DNA of 64,000 bases from Tropicimonas sp033101155 (lineage in GTDB: Bacteria; Pseudomonadota; Alphaproteobacteria; Rhodobacterales; Rhodobacteraceae), in NCBI RefSeq assembly GCF_033101155.1, contig NZ_JAWMPX010000011.1:62001-126000 (forward strand), read 5' to 3'. Numbering within the stretch: the first letter of the stretch is position 1; every line of letters starts with the position of its first letter. The notes under the pieces are model-generated. The model saw only the letters and a list, made by a program, of their open reading frames with translations. It did not search any database and was not told the origin of the DNA. Shown here piece by piece: positions 51,866 to 61,289 of the stretch. A program made the position numbers and the translations under genes.

Positions 51866-52744
51866 TCAGGGCGCGAGCAGGGTCACACCGTCCATCGCGG
51901 CGACCTGCTCGACCTCCGCTTCGTATTTCTCCGTCAGCGCGGAGATGCGCGCGCCGGTCCATCCCGGCAGGTCCAGTTCCATCTCCACGGCTTCTTCGCA
52001 CACATATTTGTCGAGAAAAGCCGAAACGACGCGCCGGCGGTGTTCGGCGCTGGCTGGCGGATGGGCTTCGAGATAGTCATTCATCCGCAGAACGCCTTCA
52101 TCGCTCATCAGTTCCGAGACGAAATCGTCGATGCCGTCCAGTTCCATGGCATCCTCGACGCCGGAAAGCGTTTCGAGGATCTCCGGCCAGATCAGCGGCG
52201 AGTCCTCGTTGCACCAGATCGTGACCGGGCTGTCAGGCGCAGCGATCCGCAGGCGCGTGACCATATCGACCCAGGACAGCGCCTCGGGGTTTATCCGGCC
52301 GATATACTCCCCGAAGCTCTCCTGGTCGGCGAACCGCGCATGCATGGCGGGGATCATCGTGGCGGGATTGCGCAGGGCGAAGGCGAACTCGGCCACATGG
52401 CTGGGGAAGAGATTTCGGATCCAGGGCACGCGCTCGCCGACCAGCGGGTAAAGCGTGTCGCCCATGATCGCCCGGCGCGGCACGCAGAGGAAGGAATCGT
52501 TCGAGAAGATCACCCGTTCGGGCGTGTCGAGGTCGATGATCTCCTCGAGGATATGATCCTGCATCTCCTCGTTGGCCGGTTGCCCCTTGAGCTGGATCAT
52601 CGCTTCGCGGAGGACGGGGCGAAAACGGCCCGGCTGGGCAGCGACAATTCCGCGGTGTTGCAGCATCTCGTCATTTCGCAGCAGACATCGCAGGGCGCGA
52701 TCCTCGTCCGTCGAGTGGAGCCCGATATGATATACGACCTTCAT
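51866..52744 (-). CDS. Conserved hypothetical protein with sulfotransferase-like N-terminus
   Basis: 292 residues from the ATG at 52744; an in-frame extension upstream is rejected. The N-terminus V-V-Y-H-I-G-L-H-S-T-D-E-D-R recalls the H-I-G-x-x-K-T-G-T-T P-loop of roseobacter sulfotransferase-like proteins, but the K-T-G is replaced, so PAPS binding is doubtful. The rest is acidic and helical. It sits convergent with the original gapR gene, as the old host neighbour of the insertion site. No function can be assigned. Confidence 0.7.
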   Translation of the reverse strand: MKVVYHIGLHSTDEDRALRCLLRNDEMLQHRGIVAAQPGRFRPVLREAMIQLKGQPANEEMQDHILEEIIDLDTPERVIFSNDSFLCVPRRAIMGDTLYPLVGERVPWIRNLFPSHVAEFAFALRNPATMIPAMHARFADQESFGEYIGRINPEALSWVDMVTRLRIAAPDSPVTIWCNEDSPLIWPEILETLSGVEDAMELDGIDDFVSELMSDEGVLRMNDYLEAHPPASAEHRRRVVSAFLDKYVCEEAVEMELDLPGWTGARISALTEKYEAEVEQVAAMDGVTLLAP

Positions 52745-53027
52745 GAGCGCCGCCTGCCTTTGGTATCCGAGCTGACCTCGTGTTGCCGGCACCCTACAGA
52801 CGCCCGCAGGAGGTGGCAAACGGGATGACGCCGGGACAGGAAAGGCCGGGTTGGTTGTGGACTCTCGGTCGCGGTCCCGCGAGGTCATGATCACAGCGAC
52901 GCTGCCTCTGCCTCTGTCTGACTGGTTCGGACCTCCCGCCGATCCCGCTGCAATGCGACGCCTCGGCTGCTTGCGCTTGCCCCGCGCGATCCGGCAGAGT
53001 GGGGCGGTTCAGGCGAGGGGGAAATGT

Positions 53028-53693
53028 GTGCGGTTTCTGTTGATCGAGGACAATCTGGGGCTGGCCTCGGCAGTGGTCGAACGGCTGGTGCTGGACGGTC
53101 ATGTCGTCGATCATGCCGCGGACCTGCAATCGGCGCGCGATTTCACCGCGACGACCGAATATGACCTCGTGCTGCTCGATATCATGCTGCCCGATGGCGA
53201 CGGGCGCAGCTTCCTCGACGAACGCCGCGACGCCCGCGACGAGACGCCGGTGATCGTGCTGACCGCGCGCTCGGAAGTCTCCGACCGCGTCACGCTGCTG
53301 GATCTTGGCGCCGATGACTACCTGACCAAGCCCTTCGATTTCTCAGAGCTGGAGGCGCGCTGCCGGGCAGTGCTGCGGCGGCGCGGTGGCTCGCCGACCA
53401 ATCGCAAGCAGATCGGCAACCTGACCTTCGACCCGCAGGCCGCGACGCTGCGGGTTGGCGACCGGACGACGACGTTGCGTGCCCGCGAGCTGCGCCTGTT
53501 GGAGCTGTTTCTCGGCGCGCCCGGACAGATCATGAGCAAGACACGACTGGTCGACCGGCTGTTTTCCTATGACGAGGAGGTGTCCGAGAACGCCATCGAG
53601 GTCTATGTCGGCCGGCTGCGCAAGCATCTCGACGGCTCGCCCGTCTCCATCGTGACCGTGCGTGGGCTGGGCTACAGGCTCTCGGTGGAATGA
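53028..53693 (+). CDS. OmpR-family response regulator, TctD-like
   Basis: 221 residues from the GTG at 53028 (GAGGGGG nearby upstream); the longer frame is rejected. The receiver has phospho-acceptor D51 in L-L-D-I-M-L-P-D-G and K in T-K-P-F-D; the C-terminal winged helix has A-R-E-L-R-L-L-E-L-F-L and the R-G-L-G-Y-R-L end. It overlaps the kinase start (ATGA). By family it should activate a tricarboxylate or related transporter; the tctCBA genes 8 kb downstream are an obvious candidate target. Confidence 0.92.
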   Translation: MRFLLIEDNLGLASAVVERLVLDGHVVDHAADLQSARDFTATTEYDLVLLDIMLPDGDGRSFLDERRDARDETPVIVLTARSEVSDRVTLLDLGADDYLTKPFDFSELEARCRAVLRRRGGSPTNRKQIGNLTFDPQAATLRVGDRTTTLRARELRLLELFLGAPGQIMSKTRLVDRLFSYDEEVSENAIEVYVGRLRKHLDGSPVSIVTVRGLGYRLSVE

Positions 53694-55090
53694 GCCGGCG
53701 TCCGCCCTCGATCCGCCGCCGCCTGACGCTGCGGCTGCTGCTGGCCTCGGCGCTTCTGGCCGGGTTGCTCTTCATCATCGTGATCAATTTCGCCCGTTCC
53801 GTGGCCCAGGTCAGCCAGGACAATATCCTCGAGGCCTCCGTCACCTCGATCCTGGAATCGGCCTCTGTTCAGAAGGGGCGGGTGGGGATCGACATTCCCT
53901 ATGCGGCGCTCGCCATGCTGGGCAATGTCTCCGATGACCGGGTGTTTTACCGGGTCAGCGTCGATGATACTCATCTGACCGGCTATCCCGATCTGCCGGT
54001 GCCGGACGGACCGCCGGATGATCATGGTCGCCGCTTCGAAACTGCGGACTATCTCGGCGACGAGATCCGCATCGTGTCGGCCTCCCGCAAACTGGCGCGC
54101 GATGGGCACCCGGTCTGGGTCACGGTCTCGGTGGCGCAGACCCGGGGCGGCTTGCAGAACATCCTGCAGGTGATCTGGCGCAATGCCGCGTTCCTCGGTG
54201 CCGGCTTCTTTGCCATCGCGGCGGTGCTCGTCGTGACCGGTGCACAGGCGACGGTGGACCCGCTGGAACGGCTTGCGGCATCGGTCTCGCGGCGCGGCCC
54301 GCAGGATCTGCGCCCGGTGGAGGCGGAAGTGCCGGTCGAGATGGAACCGCTGGTCGCCTCGCTCAACCGCTTCATCGCCCGTTTGAGTACGACATTGGCA
54401 CAGTCGGAGGACTTCATGGCCGAGGCGGCGCATCGGGTGCGCACGCCGCTGGCCACCGTGCGCGCCCAGGCCGAGGTTGCGATGGCGCGGATGGACAAGC
54501 CGGAAAACCGCGCCTCGCTGGGCGACATGATCCGGGCGCTGGATGAAAGCTCCCGCGCCGCCAGCCAGTTGCTCGACCACGCCATGGTCACCTTCCGCAC
54601 CGACCAGCTCGAACACCAGCCGCTACACCCGCATGAGCTGATCGAGGAGACCGTGCGGCGCTTGCAGCCGGTGGCGGGTCTGAAGGATATCGCCATCTCG
54701 GTCGAGGCGCCGCGCGATGTCGAGCTTGTGGGCGACGCGATCCTGCTCCAGAGCGCCTTCGGCAACCTGCTGGACAATGCGATCAAGTATTCCCCGCATG
54801 AGAGCGATATATCGGTTATCTGCGGTCCGTGTCCGGGGGAGAGCACGGCCGAGCCACGGGATTTCTGGCGCATCCAGGTCATCGACCAGGGGCCGGGCTT
54901 TCCGACGGGCACCGGCAAACGGCTGACCAAGCGTTTCGCACGCGGCAGCAATTCGGAAGGAACCGTTGGCTCCGGGCTGGGGCTGACCATTGCCGAGGAG
55001 GTCGCCCGTGCCCATGGCGGACGGCTGGAAATCGGACGCAACCCGGAAGGAGACGGCGCATGCGTTTCGCTCATCTTGCCCGTATCGTGA
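53690..55090 (+). CDS. Sensor histidine kinase, TctE-like
   Basis: 466 residues. N-terminal TM helix (about 17-37), periplasmic sensor domain (about 38-165), second TM (about 166-185), HAMP-like linker, HisKA with H248 in E-A-A-H-R-V-R-T-P-L, and HATPase_c with D-N-A-I-K-Y-S-P and G-S-G-L-G-L-T. H-R-V-R-T-P is the form usual in TctE-type kinases. It overlaps the response regulator by 4 bp and the binding-protein gene by 31 bp, making one operon. Confidence 0.92.
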   Translation: MSRRPPSIRRRLTLRLLLASALLAGLLFIIVINFARSVAQVSQDNILEASVTSILESASVQKGRVGIDIPYAALAMLGNVSDDRVFYRVSVDDTHLTGYPDLPVPDGPPDDHGRRFETADYLGDEIRIVSASRKLARDGHPVWVTVSVAQTRGGLQNILQVIWRNAAFLGAGFFAIAAVLVVTGAQATVDPLERLAASVSRRGPQDLRPVEAEVPVEMEPLVASLNRFIARLSTTLAQSEDFMAEAAHRVRTPLATVRAQAEVAMARMDKPENRASLGDMIRALDESSRAASQLLDHAMVTFRTDQLEHQPLHPHELIEETVRRLQPVAGLKDIAISVEAPRDVELVGDAILLQSAFGNLLDNAIKYSPHESDISVICGPCPGESTAEPRDFWRIQVIDQGPGFPTGTGKRLTKRFARGSNSEGTVGSGLGLTIAEEVARAHGGRLEIGRNPEGDGACVSLILPVS

Positions 55091-56103
55091 CACTCTTGGC
55101 GGCGCTTGCCGGGGTTTCCGGGCGAGCAGCGGCCTTCGAGATCGAAGCCCACAGGGTCTTCGAGGCCGCGCCCGGCGGGCCGGTCCTGCGGATCCTGTCG
55201 ACCACGGATATCGAGATCTTCGAGCCGATGTTGCTGGAGTTCCAGCGCCGTTTCCCGGAGACGACCATCGACTATACCGTTGCCAGCAGCACCGAGGTGA
55301 TGCGCGCGCTGCGCGATGAAGAAAGGGCATTTGACGTCGCACTCTCCTCCGCGATGGACCTTCAGACCAAGCTGGCCAATGACGGCATGGCGCGCAAGCA
55401 TGTCTCCGAGGCGACCGAGCGGCTGGCGGACTGGGCCAACTGGCGCGATCAGGTCTTCGCCTTCACCCAGGAGCCGGCGACCTTCGTCATCTCGCCGGCT
55501 GCCTTCGAGGGGCTGGAGCTGCCGCGGACTCGTCAGGCGCTGATCACATTGCTGCGCGACCATCCGGAGCGGTTTCGCGACCGGGTTGGTACCTATGATA
55601 TTCGCACCAGCGGTGCCGGCTATCTCTTCGCTACGCAGGACGCACGCACCTCCGAGACCTATTGGCGGCTGATGGAGGTGATGGGGGGGCTGGGCACACA
55701 GCTCTATTGCTGTTCGGGCGAAATGATTTCGGATGTCGCCGAGGGGCGGCTGGCCATCGCCTATAACGCGCTTGGCAGCTACGCGCTGCCGCGCCAGCAG
55801 GCAGGCGAGCCGATCGAGATCATCCTGCCGGAGGATTTCACCACGGTCATGCTGCGGCTCGCGCTTCTGCCGACTCATTCGGACTCCCCCGAGCTTGGCG
55901 CCGCCTTTGTCGACTTCCTGCTGGAAACGGCCTGGAGCGGAGATGCGCCGCAATATTACCCATTCCCGACGGTGGATTCCGATAGCGTTGCCGAGATGTC
56001 CTCGTTGCGCCCGATCCGCATCGGGCCCGGGTTGCTGGTCTATCTCGACGCGCTCAAGCGTCAGGGCTTTGTCGATGCCTGGCGCGATGCGCTGACGCGC
56101 TAG
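55060..56103 (+). CDS. Periplasmic binding protein of the two-component operon (PgtC-like)
   Basis: 347 residues from the ATG at 55060, inside the end of the kinase gene. A signal peptide (1-24) is followed by a type II binding-protein fold: L-R-I-L-S-T-T-D-I-E-I-F-E-P-M-L, Y-T-V-A-S-S-T-E-V-M-R-A-L, T-S-G-A-G-Y-L-F. No permease is nearby. As in the PgtABC system, a binding protein encoded with the kinase may present a ligand to the kinase periplasmic domain rather than to a transporter. The ligand is unknown. Confidence 0.85.
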   Translation: MRFAHLARIVTLLAALAGVSGRAAAFEIEAHRVFEAAPGGPVLRILSTTDIEIFEPMLLEFQRRFPETTIDYTVASSTEVMRALRDEERAFDVALSSAMDLQTKLANDGMARKHVSEATERLADWANWRDQVFAFTQEPATFVISPAAFEGLELPRTRQALITLLRDHPERFRDRVGTYDIRTSGAGYLFATQDARTSETYWRLMEVMGGLGTQLYCCSGEMISDVAEGRLAIAYNALGSYALPRQQAGEPIEIILPEDFTTVMLRLALLPTHSDSPELGAAFVDFLLETAWSGDAPQYYPFPTVDSDSVAEMSSLRPIRIGPGLLVYLDALKRQGFVDAWRDALTR

Positions 56104-56297
56104 GCGGCACACACGGCTTGAATCCGTGCCAATCGAGCTTTCACCACCGCTCCCAAACGGCTTCTCGCTGCCGTCTCTCAAATCCGTCTTCCCGCGCGCA
56201 AAATCGTAGTGCACCTTCCAGCGCCCTGTGATTGACTGCGCCCCGAGTCCGGCCGGCATGGCGACGGGCGTCGGATCGGTGCGACGGAGGCAGTGAG

Positions 56298-57854
56298 ATG
56301 AACGGTGCGGAAACCCTGGTGAAGACTTTTCTGGCAGGTGGGGTCGATGTCTGCTTTGCCAATCCCGGGACATCGGAGATGCATTTCGTCGCCGCGCTCG
56401 ACACCCATCCCGAAATGCGCTGCATTCTCAGCCTCTTCGAGGGCGGAGTTACCGGCGCGGCGGATGGCTATTTCCGCATGACCGGCAAGCCGGCGGCCAC
56501 CCTGCTGCATCTCGCGCCGGGCTTCGGCAATGGCTATGCCAATGTCCATAACGCCCGGAAGGGCCATTCCGGGATGATCAATGTCGTCGGCGAACATGCC
56601 GATTACCACCTGCGCTACGACGCGCCGCTCAAGGGCGATATCGAGGGCGTGACCCGGTCTGTTTCGGACTGGGTGCGGGTCTCGATGGATGCGCGCTCCG
56701 TGGCGCCCGACGGGGCCGAGGCGATCCGCGCAGCACAAGCGCGCAATGGCCAGATCGCAACGCTCGTGTTGCCTGCGAACACTGCCTGGGAAGAGGCGGA
56801 CGGCCCGGCCGCGCCGCTGGCTCCGGTCAAGCTGCATCGTCCGCGACCGGACCAGATCGCTGGCGCCGCAGAGGCGCTCACCGCGCCGGGAGCGGCGCTC
56901 TTCGTCGGGGGGGCGGCCCTGCATGGCCCATTGGCGCAGCTCGCCGGCCGCATCTCCGCGCGAACAGGGTGCCGCCTTATGGCCGATCTCTTCGTTTCGC
57001 GCATCGAGCGGGGGGCTGGCGCGGTCGATATCGAATGCCTGCATTATCCGGTGTTGGAGAATGTCGAGATCCTGCGAGACGTCAAACACATGGTCTTCGT
57101 GGGCGCGGGCCAGCCCGTCGCCTTCTTTGCCTATCCCGACCGGCCCTCGACGCCCGAGGCCCCGGATTGCCGGATGCTGCCGCTCTGCACCCCTCAGATG
57201 GATATTGCCTGGACGCTGGAGGCCCTGGCCGAGGCGGTCGGGGCAGGGGAGGCCGCGCCGCGCCTGATCGACCGCCTTCCATCCGAAGCGCCCAACCCGT
57301 CGGCGCCACTGACGCCGGACTGCGTGGGCGAGGCCCTGGCCGCGGTGATGCCCGAGGGCGCGATCATCGTCAACGAGGCGGTTACTGCCGGCGCGGCGCT
57401 GCTCGGGCCGCTGCGCCAAGCCGCCCGCCACGACCTGTTCTACAATCCCGGCGGCGCAATCGGCGCGTCGCTGCCGCTGGCCGTTGGCGCCGCGGTGGCC
57501 TGCCCGGAGCGCAAGGTCATCGCCCCCAATGGCGACGGTTCGGCGATGTACACGTTGCAATCGCTCTGGACCATGGCGCGGGAGGAGCTCGATATCTGCG
57601 TGCTGATCTTCGCCAATCGCGGCTACCAGATCCTGCGCGGCGAGCTGGCCAATGTCGGTGTGACCGAGGTCGGGCGAAACGCGGAACGCATGTTCAATGT
57701 CGAGGGTCCGGAACTGGACTGGGTGGCATTGGCACGCGGTCATGGGGTCGAGGCCGTGCGGGTCGAGGAGACGGGCGCGCTCATTAACGCGCTCGCCGGG
57801 GCGATGGCGAAGCGAGGCCCCTTCCTGATCGAAATCGCCTGCGGCCAGCCCTGA
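56298..57854 (+). CDS. ThDP-dependent enzyme, acetolactate-synthase/benzoylformate-decarboxylase-like
   Basis: 518 residues. The N-terminal PYR domain has N-P-G-T-S-E and the essential Glu E48 in L-F-E-G-G-V-T-G-A-A-D-G-Y; the C-terminal PP domain has the ThDP motif G-D-G-S-A-M-Y-T ... N-R-G-Y (about 414-445). The central domain is short and lacks a clear FAD site. It is a 2-oxoacid carboligase or decarboxylase; no ilvN-like small subunit is adjacent, so a catabolic decarboxylase is as likely as an acetolactate synthase. The start at 56298 is the ATG after GTGAG. Confidence 0.88.
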   Translation: MNGAETLVKTFLAGGVDVCFANPGTSEMHFVAALDTHPEMRCILSLFEGGVTGAADGYFRMTGKPAATLLHLAPGFGNGYANVHNARKGHSGMINVVGEHADYHLRYDAPLKGDIEGVTRSVSDWVRVSMDARSVAPDGAEAIRAAQARNGQIATLVLPANTAWEEADGPAAPLAPVKLHRPRPDQIAGAAEALTAPGAALFVGGAALHGPLAQLAGRISARTGCRLMADLFVSRIERGAGAVDIECLHYPVLENVEILRDVKHMVFVGAGQPVAFFAYPDRPSTPEAPDCRMLPLCTPQMDIAWTLEALAEAVGAGEAAPRLIDRLPSEAPNPSAPLTPDCVGEALAAVMPEGAIIVNEAVTAGAALLGPLRQAARHDLFYNPGGAIGASLPLAVGAAVACPERKVIAPNGDGSAMYTLQSLWTMAREELDICVLIFANRGYQILRGELANVGVTEVGRNAERMFNVEGPELDWVALARGHGVEAVRVEETGALINALAGAMAKRGPFLIEIACGQP

Positions 57855-57895
57855 CGGGCCGGGGCGGCAGGGCGGACAGGGCTGCCAAAGACACG

Positions 57896-57910
57896 TTAAT
57901 GGCTTGTTAA
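57896..57910 (+). promoter_or_regulatory. CtrA-type box TTAA-N7-TTAA
   Basis: TTAATGGCTTGTTAA matches the consensus TTAA-N7-TTAA exactly, 52 bp upstream of the dual-GAF ATG at 57963. CtrA is the alphaproteobacterial cell-cycle/motility regulator. Binding is predicted, not shown. Confidence 0.6.
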
Positions 57911-57962
57911 TGTTTTGAGCGCCAAGCTACGGCGTTCCTTCATAGAATTCATTGAGTGCACA

Positions 57963-59081
57963 ATGACTGCCTTGCAGTTCTCCGGGGATCTTGAGGTCCC
58001 GCAAACCATCTGGTCCATTGACGATCTCGGCTTGCGAGACATGTCGGGGCAGGGGTCTCTTCAATACATTACCCGACTTGCCCGTCGGGTGTTCTCTGTA
58101 AACACCGCGCTGATCGCTGTTGTCGAAGATGGTGTCGAACGGCAATTGCTTGTCAGTGGTCTCGGGCTTCCCGAAGCATGGGAACGCAGCGGGGCTCTGC
58201 CGTTGTCGAAGAGCTTCAGCCAGTTCGTATTGCGGGATGGCAGCACGCTGGCCGTCGAGGACAAGGACAACCACCCGCTCGGCCCTGCGCTCCGGGACCG
58301 CGAAGAACTGCCCTATCACGCCTATCTCGGCGCGCCGATCTTCGCGCCAACGGGAGAGGTGCTCGGGGTGCTCTGCGTCATCGACGAAGCGCCGCGCCCG
58401 TGGTGCGACGAGGACCTCGCGGTGATGGAGGATCTCGCCCATTGCGTGACCGATGCGCTGGCGCTGCGGTCCGCGCTGCTGACGCGTCAGGACCTGCAGC
58501 GCGAGGTGGAGCAAACGCTGGATCAAACCCGGCGCCGGGCCGCGCTGCGCGACAGTATCGTTGCGGCCTTCACAGAGCCGGATCGGACCTCCGAACAGCG
58601 TTTGCAGGCAATGCTCGCAGCCGGCTGCGAGGCCTTGAACATGACCGCGGCAGCCGTGACGCGCGTGGATGGCTCCCATGCCCTGATCCTGGCCCAGCAT
58701 GACATGCGTGGGGAGGCGACTGCCCCGATCGAGCGGGACAGTACCGGTAGCCTGACGGCTCATCTTCTGTCTGGGCAGGAGATCGTCTGGTTCAACGACG
58801 CGGCCGAGGCCGGGTTGGCTGATCGACCCGCCTTTGACGGCAAGCCGCCCAGCGGCTTCATCGGCGCGCCGCTGGTGCTGGAGGGGCTGGCCTACGGGAC
58901 GCTGGAATTCGTCGCCTCGGATGCGGCTCAGAGTGACGCGCTGGAGCAGGACGGCGCTCTGGTTCGCATGATTGCCATGTTCATCGTTACGCAGCTGGAG
59001 GTATTCTCCCAGATCGACCGGCTGAAATACTCCGAGAGTGCGCTGCTGCAATACATTCTGGATCTGCGCGCGGAGATGTAG
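57963..59081 (+). CDS. Dual-GAF-domain signalling protein
   Basis: 372 residues from ATG 57963. Two GAF domains, about 30-160 (A-Y-L-G-A-P-I-F-A-P-T-G-E-V-L-G-V-L-C-V-I-D) and 185-345 (G-F-I-G-A-P-L-V-L-E-G-L-A-Y-G-T-L-E-F-V), are joined by a helical segment. There is no kinase, GGDEF or HTH output; the C-terminus ends in a short amphipathic helix that resembles a dimerisation stalk. It could bind a cyclic nucleotide or another small ligand and act by partner interaction. A CtrA box lies in the promoter. An upstream in-frame start at 57915 is less likely. Confidence 0.85.
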   Translation: MTALQFSGDLEVPQTIWSIDDLGLRDMSGQGSLQYITRLARRVFSVNTALIAVVEDGVERQLLVSGLGLPEAWERSGALPLSKSFSQFVLRDGSTLAVEDKDNHPLGPALRDREELPYHAYLGAPIFAPTGEVLGVLCVIDEAPRPWCDEDLAVMEDLAHCVTDALALRSALLTRQDLQREVEQTLDQTRRRAALRDSIVAAFTEPDRTSEQRLQAMLAAGCEALNMTAAAVTRVDGSHALILAQHDMRGEATAPIERDSTGSLTAHLLSGQEIVWFNDAAEAGLADRPAFDGKPPSGFIGAPLVLEGLAYGTLEFVASDAAQSDALEQDGALVRMIAMFIVTQLEVFSQIDRLKYSESALLQYILDLRAEM

Positions 59082-59743
59082 CGGTTATTTCGACCCGGCG
59101 CGTCGTTGCCTTTGGTGCAACGGAGCATGACAGTCCGCCGCCATTTCGGAACATGCAATGCGACAGCGAAACGACGTGCAGCGCCTCGGGGGCGGCATGT
59201 TCGTCCAGCTACGGCCGACATGGCAAGAGACGCAGTATATCTCTCCATCGCATTGCCGATCTCGGCGCGTCCGCACTGAAGAGTGACACCAACTGAGGTC
59301 AGGATCTATTCTCCTTCGGATATCGATTTAACCTGTCCCTATGGGTCATCGTGATACCCCGGTCATATCTGTTCTCGAGCCCCACCCGCATGAAACCAAA
59401 GCCTGACACGTGGCCCGCTGCCCGGCTGTGCGGTGAGGTCAAATGAGAACCCTGGTTGCGGTGTCCCCCACGTGGGCAAGGGTCTGACGAAAGGCCGTTC
59501 TGGGCAGCTCCAGTGTGATGGGACTGCCCGATTTCTCTGCAAGATAGCCCATCTCAAATGATCGCGTCGGGCGAAGGCCAGGACGGACAACACGAGAGCA
59601 ATGCGCGTGTGGGGGCGTCGTCATTGCCTAATAAATGTAGAGAATCGTTGATTTTGGTTGGGCGGCACAGCATCGTTGACGTGAAGTAAATTTTTGATGG
59701 TACAGCTTGGTTGACGTTAAATAAGAAGTAACGGAGACGAATT
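59082..59743. other. Intergenic region with no recognisable gene
   Basis: 662 bp with only short, composition-biased open frames (for example 59439-59624 minus) and no RNA gene or element ends that I can see. The last 80 bp are AT-rich and hold two direct repeats before the VPLPA-CTERM gene. Confidence 0.5.
59675..59724 (+). repeat. Two 15-bp imperfect direct repeats in the VPLPA-CTERM promoter
   Basis: GTTGACGTGAAGTAA (59675-59689) and GTTGACGTTAAATAA (59710-59724) match in 12 of 15 positions with a 35-bp offset, about 20-70 bp before the start codon. They are probable activator or repressor sites; the second may also overlap the -35 region (TTGACG). Confidence 0.5.
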
Positions 59744-60331
59744 ATGAACCTTAAATTACTGGCGGCCGCTGCGGTCGTTATCGGCGCGCTGTCTGCACAG
59801 ACTGCCGTGGCGGCGATCACAACAACCGTTTTGGGTACGGACAACCTTTACCATGTAAACTGGGGGTCCTCGAACGGCCCCGCCGCAATGACGGGCAGAG
59901 GGACCAACGTCTCGGCTGTGTCGGACAGCTCCGGTGCAATCAACTTCGCCGCCCTGGGACCGTTGATGAGTATCGCGACCGGTTCCGTCGTCGATGCGGG
60001 TCCAACCGCTACAGATGCTGACGGTTATAGCAGTATTTTTAACGGCTTGCGGGTCTATTCCTTGATCGGTGTGTGGAGTTCCACATCCGCGTCCATCAGC
60101 GCTATCGGCGATTCCTTTTTCGTCGGTAAGTCGGCGACACTTGTTGTCCCGACAGTTGCCAGCGCATTTCTGTTTCTCGGCGAGAATGATGGCATCTTCA
60201 CCGACAATTCCGGCGCGTATGAAGTGACGATTGAAACCAGTGCGATCCCGCTCCCCGCCTCCCTGCCACTCCTGGTCTTCGGCCTTGGCGGTCTGGGCCT
60301 GGCCGCACGGCGCAAGCGCAAATCAGCCTGA
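59744..60331 (+). CDS. VPLPA-CTERM sorting-domain secreted protein
   Basis: 195 residues. Signal peptide 1-23 (A-V-A cleavage), a Ser/Thr/Gly/Ala-rich mature region, and a C-terminal sorting signal: I-P-L-P-A-S-L-P-L-L, hydrophobic helix, then A-A-R-R-K-R-K-S-A. This is the VPLPA-CTERM variant of PEP-CTERM, read by an exosortase and usually tied to exopolysaccharide export and the cell surface. ACGGAG gives the ribosome site 7 bases before the ATG. A strong terminator follows at 60351. Confidence 0.9.
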   Translation: MNLKLLAAAAVVIGALSAQTAVAAITTTVLGTDNLYHVNWGSSNGPAAMTGRGTNVSAVSDSSGAINFAALGPLMSIATGSVVDAGPTATDADGYSSIFNGLRVYSLIGVWSSTSASISAIGDSFFVGKSATLVVPTVASAFLFLGENDGIFTDNSGAYEVTIETSAIPLPASLPLLVFGLGGLGLAARRKRKSA

Positions 60332-60350
60332 CGGATATCACAATTTGACC

Positions 60351-60377
60351 AAAGGGGGCGCTTCGGCGTCCCCTTTT
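60351..60377 (+). terminator. Intrinsic terminator after the VPLPA-CTERM gene
   Basis: AAAGGGG-G-CGC (60351-60361) pairs with GCG-T-CCCCTTT (60366-60376) around a TTCG tetraloop with one G-T wobble; the stem ends in TTTT. Confidence 0.88.
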
Positions 60378-60579
60378 CGTTTGGACTGGCGTTGGGGCGT
60401 CTGATCCGGGACGTCCGGTTTGATCGTCAGCGTATTACTGACTGTTGGTCCATCTGGATGATGGTTTCCGACGCCACGTGCGGGCATGGAGTGTCGAGCG
60501 GAGCAGCGGAAGCATGTCGACCAAGAGCAGAACAGATGTTCCGATCTTTGCAAGGCATTGATCCGCAGTGAAAAAAATA

Positions 60580-60655
<76 letters not shown>

Positions 60656-61289
60656 GCCGTCGAGGGCGGTCATAGACCGTCCTTGGGGGGGATGGCAAGA
60701 CCTGCCTGTGACAGGGGAAGCGGGCGGCGGGCCATCCCCATGAGCCCACCGCCCTCGCGCGCAATAAAGCGCGGCTGGTTGCACGTGAGTGGTGCAGCGT
60801 TGCGGCTGGACACCTCTGGTGTCTGGCCGAATTCCTGCCCCGCGCGAAACGAGCGAAACGCGGGGCATCGAAGCGGGCGATCCCGGATGGGTCTTGCGGC
60901 GGAGCGGCGTCGAGGTTTCCCTCTTATCCAGCCCATTCCGCGGACCGACGATCCGGTCTCTCGCAATCGCTCTGCTTCGGTTCAGGAGATATAGGTCAGG
61001 CTGGGGGGTCGGATCAGTCCCGTAGCTACGTGATGCGCAGGGATGCGTGGGCACGGGGAGCACAGGAGCGGGGGGAGGGGTAGGGCCCCGAGCGCCTCGT
61101 CTTGCGATTGGGTCGCTCCTTGTCAGGGCAGAGATGTGGCCTCTGCCGGCGCCTCGGGTGGGACGCATTCATGCGCGGGGGCGGATTGTCGTGCACAATC
61201 CTTACCCGGTGACAGGATGGTGTCAGCTTTGCACGTTTTATGAGCAGCAGCGGGTTGAACCGCTTTTCATCGACCCTTGGGAGGTAATC
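60656..61289. other. Intergenic region upstream of tctC with no recognisable gene
   Basis: 634 bp with only GC-rich shadow frames on both strands. It should contain the tRNA-Val promoter (minus strand, near 60660-60720) and the tctCBA promoter (plus strand). I see no strong palindrome. Confidence 0.5.

Noticed and set aside
54049..56373. 774-codon minus-strand ORF
   Set aside because: Antisense to the sensor kinase and binding-protein genes, Arg/Gly/His-rich, no motif.
56178..57743. 521-codon minus-strand ORF
   Set aside because: Shadow of the ThDP enzyme gene, which has intact catalytic motifs.
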